A stretch of DNA of 64,000 bases, taken from an uncultured cyanobacterium (GTDB lineage: Bacteria; Cyanobacteriota; Cyanobacteriia; Cyanobacteriales; Geitlerinemataceae). The notes beneath the pieces were generated by a model. That model saw nothing but the letters and a program-made list of their open reading frames with translations. It was not told the DNA's origin and did no database searches. Position 1 is the stretch's first letter, and the number at the start of each line of letters is the position of its first letter. Below, one piece after another: positions 1-8,557 of the stretch. Location of the stretch: assembly GCA_937899645.1 (NCBI GenBank), contig CALCCD010000129.1:1-64000 (forward strand), written 5' to 3'. The position numbers were made by a program, and so were the translations under genes.

Positions 1-1519
1 GTTGCCGTTCCCTGATGTCGAGGGCGCGTTGCAAGAGCGGTTCGGCTGACTCGTATTTCCCTTGCGAACGATACAAGAGCGCCAAATTGTTGAGGCTGGT
101 GGCGGTATCGGGGTGGTCGGCTCCGAAGCGGGTGTCGCTACGATCGAGGCATTGCCGGTAGGACGTTTCCGCCGCTGCAAACAGGCTTTGGGCTTCATAA
201 AACCGAGCTAACCCAGTAAACGGCCAACCCCAATCCTCATCACCGAGCAAATCGCTGTAGTCCGTCGCGGCGGCCAGGTGCGCGATCGCGTCCTTCAGCT
301 CCGCCTGCTTCGACACCGTCACAATCTGCGGAATCTGCTCCGCGATCGCCACCATCACCCGCGCAAACGATCGCCGCCACTCCGCCGCCTCCTCCCGCTC
401 CGCCAGCTTCACCGCAAAAAACTCCCGCACCAGCGGATGCAGCCCGTAGCGCCCCTCCCCAACCCGCGCCAACCAATGCAGCCGCACCAACTCATCATCG
501 CGCCAGTCCTCCAACTCCTCCGCATCCGCCTCGCTCCAACACTCCCGCACCAACTCCCACGGAATCGGAGCCGCCGCGAAAATACTCAGCCGCATCGCCA
601 GCTCCTGCGCCTCCGCCTCGAGCTGCTCCCAGCTCAACTCAAACGCCGCCAACACACCCCGCTGCGCCGTCAGATTCGCCGGTAAACGCTTCGGATTCAG
701 CGATCGCGCTTCGACCCGCTTATCCTGCAACCGCTCCAGCATCCCCACCAGCGACAAATCCAGCTTGCTTTTCAGGTAATACCCCACCAGCTCGATCGCC
801 AGCGGCAAAAACCCCAACCACTCACAAATCGCCGCCGCCGTTTCCGCCTCAGCTTCAACGCGATCGCCCACGATCTCCCGCAACAGCGCCAGCGCATCCG
901 CCGGAGCCAGCACGTCCAAATCCAGCCGATCGATCGCCTCCAGCTTCTCCCGCGTCGTCACGATCGCCCGAAACCGCCGATCGCTCGGCAAACACCGCGC
1001 CACCTGCCCCGCATAGTCCGTCACATCATCGAAAATCAGCAGCACCGACTCCGGCGGCGTCTCCTTCGCAGGCCACCGCGACCAAATAAACGCCAACTGC
1101 GCCGGTAAATCCCCAAGCTGCGCCACATCCACATCCGGGAACAGCTCCCCGCGCGCAAACGCCACCAAATCTAGCCCCGCCCGATCGCCAGCCAGCCACA
1201 CCACCCCGCCGCGATACGCCGCCGTATATTGCCGCGCGTACTGCACCGCCAGCTCGCTCTTGCCGACACCGCCCATCCCCGCCACGCTCGTCACCGCCAC
1301 CCGATCGCACTCGACCAGCCGCTCGTGGAGATCCCGCAGCGTCGCGTCCCGTCCGAAAAAGCGATCGCGCGCCACCCCGCGAGACCCCAGATTGTTCGGC
1401 GGCTCGGCACTCGTGCGATCGGGCGACGGTCGCGATTCGATAATCTGCTCGACCTTGCCGATATTGACCGTCGAGTCGTCGTTTGGGTTAATTCCCTGCT
1501 GGTTGCGATCGCCACTCAC
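1..1519 (-). CDS. NB-ARC / TPR STAND ATPase (3' end outside window)
   Basis: Signal-transduction ATPase of the STAND class, which typically switches on ligand sensing. Read from a GTG, about 506 codons are visible and the frame is still open at base 1. A short polar leader (residues 1-50) is followed by an FFGRD box (54-58), Walker A GMGGVGKSE (81-89), a hydrophobic Walker B ending in DD near 165, a GFLPLAIEL box near 240, a winged-helix-like region, and then TPR repeats of the TPR_12 type at the window edge. The GTG is chosen because it lies directly after the stop of the PIN toxin gene and has a strong GGAGG about 8 bases upstream, so translation is probably coupled. Ligand and output are unknown. 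Confidence 0.9.
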   Translation of the reverse strand, partial: MSGDRNQQGINPNDDSTVNIGKVEQIIESRPSPDRTSAEPPNNLGSRGVARDRFFGRDATLRDLHERLVECDRVAVTSVAGMGGVGKSELAVQYARQYTAAYRGGVVWLAGDRAGLDLVAFARGELFPDVDVAQLGDLPAQLAFIWSRWPAKETPPESVLLIFDDVTDYAGQVARCLPSDRRFRAIVTTREKLEAIDRLDLDVLAPADALALLREIVGDRVEAEAETAAAICEWLGFLPLAIELVGYYLKSKLDLSLVGMLERLQDKRVEARSLNPKRLPANLTAQRGVLAAFELSWEQLEAEAQELAMRLSIFAAAPIPWELVRECWSEADAEELEDWRDDELVRLHWLARVGEGRYGLHPLVREFFAVKLAEREEAAEWRRSFARVMVAIAEQIPQIVTVSKQAELKDAIAHLAAATDYSDLLGDEDWGWPFTGLARFYEAQSLFAAAETSYRQCLDRSDTRFGADHPDTATSLNNLALLYRSQGKYESAEPLLQRALDIRERQ

Positions 1520-1951
1520 CTACAGCACCTCCGGCAGCAGCGTAAACGCCGCACAGTGACGCGGACGAAACAAACTAAAGTCTCGCCGATCGAGCGTCAG
1601 CACCGTCTCCAGCTCAAAACGCTCCGCCAGCACCATCACACAAACATCCACAAAATCGATTCGAGTATCGGCATACTGTCGCAGCACTTCCGCCACGCGA
1701 GCCAAATCCGCCGCACTGAGTTCGACAACTTCAAAGTAGCTGGCCCCCAAGCGCTCTAGGAAAGCCACAAACGCCAGATTTACCGAGCGGCGCTCCAACA
1801 AAAAAGCCAGCTCGGTTAGCGCGGGCTGCGGCAGTAGCAAGCGCTTACACCGCGCGTAAGTATCGACGGCTTTCTGGTGGTAAGCGTCGCGGGTGTTAAG
1901 CAACGCGATCGCAAAACTCGTATCGACAACCGCATCCGCCTCAGGCATCAT
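1520..1951 (-). CDS. PIN-domain toxin (VapC-like ribonuclease)
   Basis: A 143-residue PIN-domain protein, expected to be a metal-dependent RNase toxin. The acidic residues of the family are in place: D in VVDTSFAIAL near the N-terminus, E in LTELAFLLE, D in RIDFVDV and D in TLDRRDF. An upstream extension is possible, but the tandem ATG at 1951/1948 fits best because it overlaps the stop of the antitoxin gene, the usual vapBC arrangement. The stop codon abuts the GTG of the STAND ATPase, so the three genes form one unit. Cleavage target unknown. Confidence 0.88.
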   Translation of the reverse strand: MMPEADAVVDTSFAIALLNTRDAYHQKAVDTYARCKRLLLPQPALTELAFLLERRSVNLAFVAFLERLGASYFEVVELSAADLARVAEVLRQYADTRIDFVDVCVMVLAERFELETVLTLDRRDFSLFRPRHCAAFTLLPEVL

Positions 1952-2216
1952 GCGCGTCCTCGGCTGCAAATCGAGCGTGCAACATCTCCTCCGAGCGCTC
2001 GGCAAAATCCGGCTCTGCAGCGAAGAGCCCAACGATTGAGAATGCATCGAAGTCGCCAGCGATCGGTGGCTCGGGCTGCGCTAATTCTTCCTGTAGCTCC
2101 TCGACAAGCTGCCGCACGAACTCACGATCCGTTCGCACGATGTCTAGCAACACGCTCTTGATTAAGAGACGTAGATCCTCAGAATTGGCATCTGGAAGTG
2201 AGATGGAGGTCGTCAT
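1941..2216 (-). CDS. Antitoxin partner of PIN toxin
   Basis: A 91-residue acidic protein placed directly upstream of, and overlapping, the PIN toxin gene, which by position makes it the cognate antitoxin. The N-terminus begins MTTSISLPD. The middle is rich in Glu and Leu (helical, EELQEELAQ) and the C-terminus is acidic and probably flexible, as expected for toxin-wrapping antitoxins. I do not recognise a precise DNA-binding fold. A longer upstream reading is rejected because it is Arg-rich and lies in intergenic DNA. The TGA stop overlaps the toxin start. Confidence 0.72.
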   Translation of the reverse strand: MTTSISLPDANSEDLRLLIKSVLLDIVRTDREFVRQLVEELQEELAQPEPPIAGDFDAFSIVGLFAAEPDFAERSEEMLHARFAAEDAHDA

Positions 2217-2299
2217 GAATCGTCTGGTGGGACGCGCGGTTGTCACCAGTTTAGCGAGTGTCAAGCTGCCCACAAGACCACATTTGCCCCAAGGAAGCG

Positions 2300-3334
2300 C
2301 TAAAACTCGTCGCAACCGTCGCCCAGCAGCATGCTGCCGCACCCGCCCGACGGGCCATCGCGCAGCAGCGTCCCCAGGTCGAACGTGAACAGCGCGTAAA
2401 TATCCTCGATCGTGTCTGCCTCCTCGCGCGCCGCCAGCCCCAACGCGATCGTCTGCGGGTCTACCGGCGGTTGGGCGAACGTCAACACCAGCCCCTGCGC
2501 GAAGGCCCGATCGACGAAATGAATGGTCTGGATGCCACAGCTATTGTCCGTGCTCAGCTCCGGGTCGAGACAGTACGCCTGCTCCTGCGCCCGCCCCCGA
2601 CCGTGAACGCCGATCAGCTCGCCGTCGCCGTTGAATACTGGCCCGCCGCTCATGCCGCGCCGGGTTGCATTGCTATAGAGCAGACTGTAGCCACCGTCGT
2701 CCGCTGGGGGAAATACCGCCGTTAGCGCCCCAGTTTCGGTCACGCGCTCGCGCCGCGCGTCGAAGTCCTCCGGGCTCGGCCAGCCGGAGACGAAAATCGA
2801 TTCTCCCGGCGTCATCGCCTGCGAGTCGCCCATCACGGCGATTGGATAGTCGCGATCGCTCTCGAATTCTACGACTGCCAGGTCGAGCCCGTCGATCGTC
2901 TCGCCGAACTCGCCCGCTTCGCGCCCGAGCGGGTAGATATTGCGATCGGTATTGACGTCATCGACCAGGTGAACTTCGCCGTCGCTGGTGCGAACGCCGT
3001 AGACCGTGTCTCGGGTGCGGACGACGTGCAGCGCCGTCAGGACGTAGTAGCGATCGCCACTGCGCGCCACGATCGCGCCCGAACCCGGATTCCACTCGCG
3101 CTGGGCTTCGATGTCGCCTTTCTGGAGACCCTGGCCGATGACGACGGTGGTTTGCGACGCGACCGCATCGACTTGTTCTTCGGTCAGAGCGTCGGCGGCC
3201 ACCAGTGGCACGCTCAGGGTAGACGCCAGCACAATGGCGATCGCTCGAGGAAGAGCCACTGCAACCCGCGCGAGCGTCGGCGCGGCGTTCGGCAGGCGGA
3301 TACAGTGTCGATAGTGTCGGAAGAGTCCAGCCAT
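2300..3334 (-). CDS. Secreted or membrane-anchored trypsin-like serine protease
   Basis: A chymotrypsin-fold protease of about 344 residues. The triad is visible as H103 (LTALHVV), D151 (DGLDLAVVE) and S229 (RRGMSGGP). A hydrophobic stretch at about residues 26-48 ending in AADA looks like a signal peptide or anchor, so the enzyme should act in the periplasm. There is no PDZ domain, so it is not a full Deg/HtrA protease. Start: an ATG at 3334 is preferred, but a GTG at 3364 that overlaps the stop of the COP23 gene by one base is also possible and would imply coupling. Its substrate is unknown. The neighbouring COP23 gene is probably co-transcribed. Confidence 0.85.
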   Translation of the reverse strand: MAGLFRHYRHCIRLPNAAPTLARVAVALPRAIAIVLASTLSVPLVAADALTEEQVDAVASQTTVVIGQGLQKGDIEAQREWNPGSGAIVARSGDRYYVLTALHVVRTRDTVYGVRTSDGEVHLVDDVNTDRNIYPLGREAGEFGETIDGLDLAVVEFESDRDYPIAVMGDSQAMTPGESIFVSGWPSPEDFDARRERVTETGALTAVFPPADDGGYSLLYSNATRRGMSGGPVFNGDGELIGVHGRGRAQEQAYCLDPELSTDNSCGIQTIHFVDRAFAQGLVLTFAQPPVDPQTIALGLAAREEADTIEDIYALFTFDLGTLLRDGPSGGCGSMLLGDGCDEF

Positions 3335-3363
3335 CACGCCCCCCCGTGTGATGCCAACCACCA

Positions 3364-3879
3364 CTAGAAGCTGGCGTTGACCAGCTCTTCGAGATCGACG
3401 TAGGGAACGCCGCCCGACTCCTGGATGCTCGTTCCGGTCGATCGCGATGCTAGACCGTAGAGGACGCGCTCGGGGTTGCGGCTGTTGCTACCACTGAGGG
3501 TGAAGAGAACGTTATCGCTGTTGCAGCCACCGCGCGTGCTGGCCACCGAGCAGACGACCGACTGGCCGTTGACGCGACCGACCGTCAGATAAAGGCCGTC
3601 GAGGCTGTTGCCGTTGTCGTCGAGCAGCGTGTTGAGGCGACCGGTCACGGCTTGGCAGCGGCGCTCGGGCGTGTAACCAGCGTTGCTGAAGGCGTCGCTC
3701 GTCCAGACGACGATCGGGTCGGAGACCGCGCCGTTACGGGCCAGAGCGACGGTGAAGTTCACGTCGTCGTCGCTGCGGCACTCGAAAGAGTTGGCCGGTT
3801 GGGCGTGAGTGGGGGCACTGAAGCTGGCGAGGCCGGTGGCGATCAGTCCAGCGATCGTGAGTCGGAGGCGGGTTTTCAT
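3364..3879 (-). CDS. COP23-domain secreted protein
   Basis: A 171-residue protein with a clear signal peptide (KTRLRLTIAGLIATG, ending THAQ) followed by a domain starting FECRSDD and holding several cysteines (near NAGYTPERRCQAV, SVVCSVA, RGGCNSDN). This matches the cyanobacterial COP23 family, named for a membrane-associated protein with circadian expression in Cyanothece. Function is not established. It is the first gene of a probable two-gene unit with the trypsin-like protease. The ATG at 3879 was chosen because the signal peptide begins there; the frame is open further upstream but not signal-like. Confidence 0.82.
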   Translation of the reverse strand: MKTRLRLTIAGLIATGLASFSAPTHAQPANSFECRSDDDVNFTVALARNGAVSDPIVVWTSDAFSNAGYTPERRCQAVTGRLNTLLDDNGNSLDGLYLTVGRVNGQSVVCSVASTRGGCNSDNVLFTLSGSNSRNPERVLYGLASRSTGTSIQESGGVPYVDLEELVNASF

Positions 3880-4274
3880 GCAGGGAATTTCCAAACGAGC
3901 TTGAAGGTGAGACGTGCGATCGGTAGAGTCATCGGCACATCGCGGTGCGATCGCCGCAACCTCGATCCGCAATACCGAGAGCATTATCGAGGTTCGCGTC
4001 AGCCCGCTGTCGATTGTGACGAGCGAAACCGATGAAAAGCTCCCGATTTTTCGCAATCGAATCGAAATTGTTGGGTGAGTCTCGGCTGGAGGTTCGGCAG
4101 GCGATCGCAGCTAACCGTCGCAGCTTGCCGTACGCTACGATCGAAGCCCGTCGCAGCCAGCCTTTGATTGACTTTATCAGTCACTTCAAGCCAGGCAGGC
4201 AAACGTCCGGCGGCTGCCATTGGGGCTTAACTTGCCGTTACTCGCTGTTATTTTCTGTCTCTTTTCTCTACGCC
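3880..4274. other. Divergent intergenic region, no gene seen
   Basis: A 395-base gap between the minus-strand COP23 gene and the plus-strand membrane protein gene. Open frames here are short and compositionally unlike proteins. It should hold the divergent promoters, but I could not pick convincing -35/-10 pairs. Confidence 0.5.
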
Positions 4275-4547
4275 ATGAAGCTACGCCTGACGATCGTCTT
4301 GACGATCGGTTTGCTTGCCCTGACGGCTGGTGCCGTTGTCGTGAGTGCCCTGTGGGGATTTGCCATCGGTCGCGAAGCGCTGCAAGGCGTCACGCAGCCG
4401 GATGTTCGCCCGAATAGCCATACTCTCGGTCGCGGTGAGGGTGTCGTCCAAACCGATAACGTCGAGTTTTTGCGCGAAGAAGACATCCTCAAGCAGGTCG
4501 AAGCGCAGATCGCCGACCCGAATCGCGCGCTGGGTGCGAACAACTAA
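4275..4547 (+). CDS. Small single-pass membrane protein, conserved in cyanobacteria
   Basis: A 90-residue protein with one N-terminal membrane segment (about residues 5-28) and a hydrophilic tail containing GREALQGVTQPDVRP and EFLREEDIL. I recognise this tail type as recurrent in cyanobacterial hypothetical proteins but know no function. Its TAA shares its last base with the ATG of the CNNM/CorC-type gene, so the two are almost certainly co-translated, and a role next to that transporter is a reasonable guess. The ATG at 4275 is chosen because the membrane segment follows it at once; there is no clear Shine-Dalgarno. Confidence 0.75.
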   Translation: MKLRLTIVLTIGLLALTAGAVVVSALWGFAIGREALQGVTQPDVRPNSHTLGRGEGVVQTDNVEFLREEDILKQVEAQIADPNRALGANN

Positions 4548-6478
4548 TGTCGGATATGCCGGATCGACCGAATCGTCCTCGCCGTTTTTCACCACTCAAT
4601 CGGATGTCTGTCCGCTACGGGCTGCTCGCCACTGGCGCTGCGATCGCCACGATCGGCTTTGCTACACCTGCCCGCGCGATCGACGCTTTTCCCGAACCGC
4701 GCCTGGGTTTGGGGCTGCTCTCGATTTTGACCCTGATCGCCATCAACGCCTTTTTCGTGGCGGCGGAGTTCGCGATGGTGTCCGTGCGGCGATCGCAGAT
4801 CGATCGCCTCGTCGAGACCGGCGACACCCAGGCGCGCACCGTCCAAATCCTCAAGCGCGATATCGATCTGCTGCTGTCTTCTACGCAGCTTGGCATCACG
4901 CTGTCGAGTCTGGCGCTGGGCTGGACGAGCGAGCAGACCATGGCCAGGCTGGTAGTGTTGCCGCTGCGCTATCTGCCTCTCGAAGCCGTGCGCGACCCTG
5001 CCCTCGCTCACGCGATTTCGATTCCGATCGCCTTCGCCTTCGTCGCCTATCTGCAAATCGTCCTCGGCGAGCTGTGTCCTAAATCTCTGGCGCTGCTCTA
5101 CCCCGAGCAGCTGGCGCGCTTCTTCGGCCCGCCGAGCCTGGCGATCGCCCGCTGTTTTAGCCCGTTTCTGTGGATCGTCAACCAATCGACGCGCTTTTTG
5201 CTGCGGACGTTCGGCATCAAGCTCTCGACGCTGACGGCCTACAATCACGTCACTTCCGAAGAACTCCAGCAGATTATTTCTAAAGATGGTGAAGTCACCG
5301 GCCTCGAAGCCGAGGAGCGCGAGTGGCTGAGCAATATCTTCGAGTTCGGCGACGTCACCGTTAGCGAGATTATGACGCCGCGCACCCAGATTTGCGCGAT
5401 CGACTGCAACGCCAAGATCGGCGAAGTGCTCGAAGAGGTCGCCACGAGCTGTCATTCCCATTACCCGGCGATCGGCGAGTCCCTCGACGACGTGCGCGGC
5501 ATCGTCTGCGTTAAAGATTTAGCCGAGCCCCTGGCCGCCGCCGACGATCGCCGCGATATGCCAATTACCCAGTGGATCTCCACGGTGCGCTTCGTGCCGG
5601 AATACACGCCCCTGGCCGAGCTGATGCCGATGTTGCAGCGATCGTCGCAGACACTGGTGGTGGTCGTGGACGAGTTCGGCGGTACGGCGGGGCTGGCAAC
5701 GCTGCAAGACGCGATCGAGGAAATCTTCGGCGACTCGCTCTACCCCAACCCGTCGGAAGAGCCGAACGTGGAATTTATCGACGATCGCACCTTCTCCGTC
5801 CGCGCTCAGCTCCATGTAGAAGAGGTCAACGACGCTCTCGACCTGCGGCTGCCCGCATCCGAGGACTACCAAACCCTGGCAGGGCTGCTGATTTTTTATA
5901 TGCAGAAAATCCCCGAAGTGGGCGAAACCTTCCGCATCGACGACCTCGAGCTGTCCGTAAAGTCCGCCGACGGCCCGCGCCTCGATCGCATCTATATTCA
6001 GCAGGTCGATCCCGCCCCCGTATCTAACGCCAAGCCGATGCCGATACCGCCGGTCGAACCGGGCAGCAACGCGCCCTCCCCACCGGAAGCTCTGGGTTCC
6101 GATCCGATCGTCGAGCTGACCGATGCGACCCTCGGTGGTGCGATCGCTCGGCCTGCCCGGTCTCGAATCACCTCGCCCACTGGTGTCACGCCCGAGTCAC
6201 CCGAGCAGATCGAACGAACCGACCCAGCTGAAACACCCGAGTCGCCGGAGTCGCCGGAGTCGCCCGAGTCGTCCGATTCATCCGAAGCGTCCCCGTTTGG
6301 CGAGTTCATTATGCCGACCGATACGCCGACCGAGGCCGAGCCAAACCCGAGAAAGACCGACGCGATCGTCTCCGAGAACGCCATCAACGAACTGCGCGAT
6401 GCCCGCCTGCTCGATGCGCCACTCGGCGGAGCGCCGCCGGATTGGAATGAGGAAGACACCGAGCGAACGGGCCGATAG
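4547..6478 (+). CDS. CNNM/CorC family transporter (DUF21-CBS-CorC_HlyC)
   Basis: A 643-residue membrane protein of the 'hemolysin' family, now linked to magnesium or divalent-cation export. Order: a leader and first hydrophobic segment (residues 20-45), the DUF21 membrane domain to about 235 (including NAFFVAAEFAMVSVRRSQ), a CBS pair at about 265-400 (VSEIMTPR, then VVVDEFGGTAG), a CorC_HlyC domain to about 485, and a long Pro/Glu/Ser-rich tail. The tail is an unusual 150 residues and contains 9-bp tandem repeats. It overlaps the preceding small membrane protein gene by one base. Substrate inferred from family only. Confidence 0.92.
   Translation: MSDMPDRPNRPRRFSPLNRMSVRYGLLATGAAIATIGFATPARAIDAFPEPRLGLGLLSILTLIAINAFFVAAEFAMVSVRRSQIDRLVETGDTQARTVQILKRDIDLLLSSTQLGITLSSLALGWTSEQTMARLVVLPLRYLPLEAVRDPALAHAISIPIAFAFVAYLQIVLGELCPKSLALLYPEQLARFFGPPSLAIARCFSPFLWIVNQSTRFLLRTFGIKLSTLTAYNHVTSEELQQIISKDGEVTGLEAEEREWLSNIFEFGDVTVSEIMTPRTQICAIDCNAKIGEVLEEVATSCHSHYPAIGESLDDVRGIVCVKDLAEPLAAADDRRDMPITQWISTVRFVPEYTPLAELMPMLQRSSQTLVVVVDEFGGTAGLATLQDAIEEIFGDSLYPNPSEEPNVEFIDDRTFSVRAQLHVEEVNDALDLRLPASEDYQTLAGLLIFYMQKIPEVGETFRIDDLELSVKSADGPRLDRIYIQQVDPAPVSNAKPMPIPPVEPGSNAPSPPEALGSDPIVELTDATLGGAIARPARSRITSPTGVTPESPEQIERTDPAETPESPESPESPESSDSSEASPFGEFIMPTDTPTEAEPNPRKTDAIVSENAINELRDARLLDAPLGGAPPDWNEEDTERTGR
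6237..6276 (+). repeat. 9-bp tandem repeat inside the CNNM/CorC-type tail
   Basis: Four to five imperfect units of CCGGAGTCG/CCCGAGTCG encode repeated Pro-Glu-Ser tripeptides. The unit keeps the reading frame, so copy-number change would alter only the length of the disordered tail. Confidence 0.85.
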
Positions 6479-6583
6479 GATACACGCACGATCGCACGGC
6501 TCGGTAAATCTGTGTAACGATAAAAAACCACACAGTTTCTCCGGTTTTTCTCGCCGCCGACCGCTGCGATCGGCCCGCTCGCT

Positions 6584-7654
6584 ATGACTAAAGTCGTCGT
6601 CGGTCTGTCTGGAGGAGTCGATAGCTCCGCCAGCGCCGCCCTCCTGCAACAACAAGGCTATGACGTCGCCGGACTGACCCTCTGGCTGATGAAGGGCAAA
6701 GGCCAGTGCTGCTCGGAAGGCTTGGTTGATGCGGCGGCGCTCTGCGAACAGCTCGGCATCGAGCATCACGTGGTCGATAGCCGCGAAACCTTCGAGAAAT
6801 ATATCGTCAACTATCTAGTAGAAGGCTACAGCGCGGGCGTTACGCCCCTGCCTTGCTCCCAGTGCAACAGCGCCGTCAAGTTTGGGCCGATGCTGGCCTA
6901 CGCGCGCGCCGAACTCGGGGCGGACTATATCGCCACCGGCCACTACGCCCGCGTCGATCGCGACCCCGACAGCGGACGCTTTCGACTGCGTCGCGCCTTC
7001 GATCGCAACAAAGACCAGACCTACTTCCTCTACGACCTCGACCAAGACGCCCTCGGCCACAGCCTATTTCCGCTGGGCGAGCGCCAGAAAACCGAAACGC
7101 GCAAAATCGCCGCCGACTCAGAGTTGGTGACGGCCACCAAGCCGGAAAGCCAAGACCTGTGCCTTGTCGAGAGTCACGGCACGATGCGCGATTTCCTCTC
7201 GAAGTACCTCAGCCCCAAACCGGGCGATATTGTCGATACTGACGGTAAGCGCCTCGGCCAGCACGACGGCATTCAAAACTACACGATCGGTCAGCGCAAA
7301 GGGCTCGGCATCGCGGCGGCACATCCGCTATATGTCGTCGCTCTCGATCCGGGGAAAAACCAGGTTGTCGTCGGCGATCGCGATCGGGTTTATAGCGCCG
7401 GATGCCAAATTAGCCGCGCGAACTGGGTCTCGATCGCCGAACCCAGTGCCCCAATTCGCGCCAGCGTCCAGGTGCGCTATCGCAGCCAAGCCACGCCCGC
7501 GACGATCGTCCCCCTGCCGAACCAGCGCGCCGCGATCCAGTTTGACGAGCCGCAGTTTGGCGTAACGCCGGGTCAGGCAGCGGTGGGCTACGACGACGAC
7601 GTGTTGCTGGTCGGCGGCATCATCGATCGCCCGGACAAAACTGCCACCAACTAG
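6584..7654 (+). CDS. mnmA: tRNA 2-thiouridylase MnmA
   Basis: Thiolates U34 of the tRNAs for Lys, Glu and Gln in the cytoplasm, using sulfur relayed from a cysteine desulfurase. The 356-residue length is normal. The N-terminal PP-loop SGGVDSS (residues 9-15) binds ATP. The catalytic cysteines are in PCSQCNS (about 94) and ESQDLCLVE (about 190), and GQRKGLG is present. Monocistronic by spacing: 105 bases separate it from the CNNM/CorC-type gene, and a 14-bp hairpin follows the stop. Confidence 0.97.
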   Translation: MTKVVVGLSGGVDSSASAALLQQQGYDVAGLTLWLMKGKGQCCSEGLVDAAALCEQLGIEHHVVDSRETFEKYIVNYLVEGYSAGVTPLPCSQCNSAVKFGPMLAYARAELGADYIATGHYARVDRDPDSGRFRLRRAFDRNKDQTYFLYDLDQDALGHSLFPLGERQKTETRKIAADSELVTATKPESQDLCLVESHGTMRDFLSKYLSPKPGDIVDTDGKRLGQHDGIQNYTIGQRKGLGIAAAHPLYVVALDPGKNQVVVGDRDRVYSAGCQISRANWVSIAEPSAPIRASVQVRYRSQATPATIVPLPNQRAAIQFDEPQFGVTPGQAAVGYDDDVLLVGGIIDRPDKTATN

Positions 7655-7663
7655 GCTCGATCG

Positions 7664-7701
7664 CCAAGGGCTCCGCACGTATCTCAATGCGGAGCCCTTG
7701 G
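7664..7701 (+). terminator. Hairpin after mnmA
   Basis: CCAAGGGCTCCGCA (7664-7677) and TGCGGAGCCCTTGG (7688-7701) form a perfect 14-bp stem with a 10-base loop, 10 bases after the mnmA stop. No U-tract follows, so it may act as a bidirectional or processing structure. The gene on the other side (7771-7950, minus strand) also points into it. Confidence 0.6.
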
Positions 7702-7770
7702 TCTGTCAGCGGTTCGGCGAGTGCAGCCATCCAATCAGGAATCTCTGTCGACTCGACTCGAGAGCCGTCC

Positions 7771-7950
7771 TCAGCGAACGACGTACATGCCGGGAGAGTA
7801 GGTCTCGATAACGCGGCCCGTCTCCGAGCATAGGACGAGTAGATAGTCGCAGCTCGAGCATTGCGTCCGAACGACGTTGCTGTCACGAACGAAAATCCTT
7901 TGAGCAGAGCGTCCGCAGTTCGGACAGGTGGTTTCGTATTCGCAGTTCAT
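7771..7950 (-). CDS. Small zinc-ribbon protein, conserved in cyanobacteria
   Basis: A 59-residue protein with two CxxC knuckles (CPNCG and CSSC) separated by 21 residues, followed by a conserved-looking end SETGRVIETYSPGMYVVR. The cysteines suggest one bound zinc. Similar small cyanobacterial proteins are sometimes labelled as PriA helicase, which the length rules out. The ATG at 7950 is used; an upstream extension adds twelve residues without recognisable content. Converges with mnmA across the 14-bp hairpin. Function unknown. Confidence 0.75.
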   Translation of the reverse strand: MNCEYETTCPNCGRSAQRIFVRDSNVVRTQCSSCDYLLVLCSETGRVIETYSPGMYVVR

Positions 7951-8557
7951 GTGTTTAGCCTGGAGCGTATTCGTACAGCTCAACAAGTCTGCGATCCCCG
8001 GCCTCAGTCAAGTTTCAGATCGTCCCAGAACACAACAAGCTGGTTTCAATGAAATAAAAATACGTGAGGCTGAACTCCTAAAGTCGATCGAATCGAAAGC
8101 CAGAGACCGGGGATCGCCTACTGTTACTTAACTGTAACTAAAGTCGATCTTACGTCATTTTTTGGGTTCAGTTGTTTACTTAAGGTTTACGATAGATTTA
8201 TTCGCCCCTTGCTTCAGCCTTAGAATCTTGAAGTTTCGCGATCGAGACTTGTCAGGATTTCCAGCAAAAATTTACGTGAAAATTTCGTTTTAGCTTGAAT
8301 TTGTCGCGCTAAAAATCTCTCCCGATCGGATCTTTTCTCAAGGGGTGCTCTCTTCTTGTCTAGAACTTCCGGCGTACTGGCCCACGGGTCTCGCCAACCG
8401 TGCCGATGAACTGGCAGCGGACATATCTTTGCAACCGTCGCGGGTGAGATCTTTGCCGCGCTCGAGGTGCGGGCCGCGCGGCCCGTCGCCCTAAAGCAAC
8501 ACCGCAAAAGCGCTAGGATCCATAGCGACCCCATCGACTTCGATCGCTCCATCGCCT
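7951..8557. other. AT-rich intergenic region, no gene seen
   Basis: About 600 bases without a credible gene, clearly more AT-rich than the surroundings between about 8010 and 8300. AAAGTCGATC occurs twice (near 8080 and 8140), and GTTAC and GTAAC form a short inverted repeat near 8125-8140. A minus-strand frame at 8220-8552 is Arg/Ser-rich with no recognisable motif and is not accepted. It could hold a promoter for sirB or a small RNA; nothing decisive is visible. Confidence 0.45.

Noticed and set aside
240-1310. Gly/Ala-rich open frames on the minus strand within the STAND gene
   Set aside because: They are out of frame with the continuous NB-ARC/TPR reading, have no motif, and reflect high GC.
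7771-7950. Annotation as primosomal helicase PriA
   Set aside because: Only 59 residues with two CxxC pairs; no helicase domain can fit.
8220-8552. 110-codon minus-strand frame before sirB
   Set aside because: Basic, Ser/Arg-rich, no recognisable family, runs across an AT-rich non-coding stretch and ends against the sirB leader.
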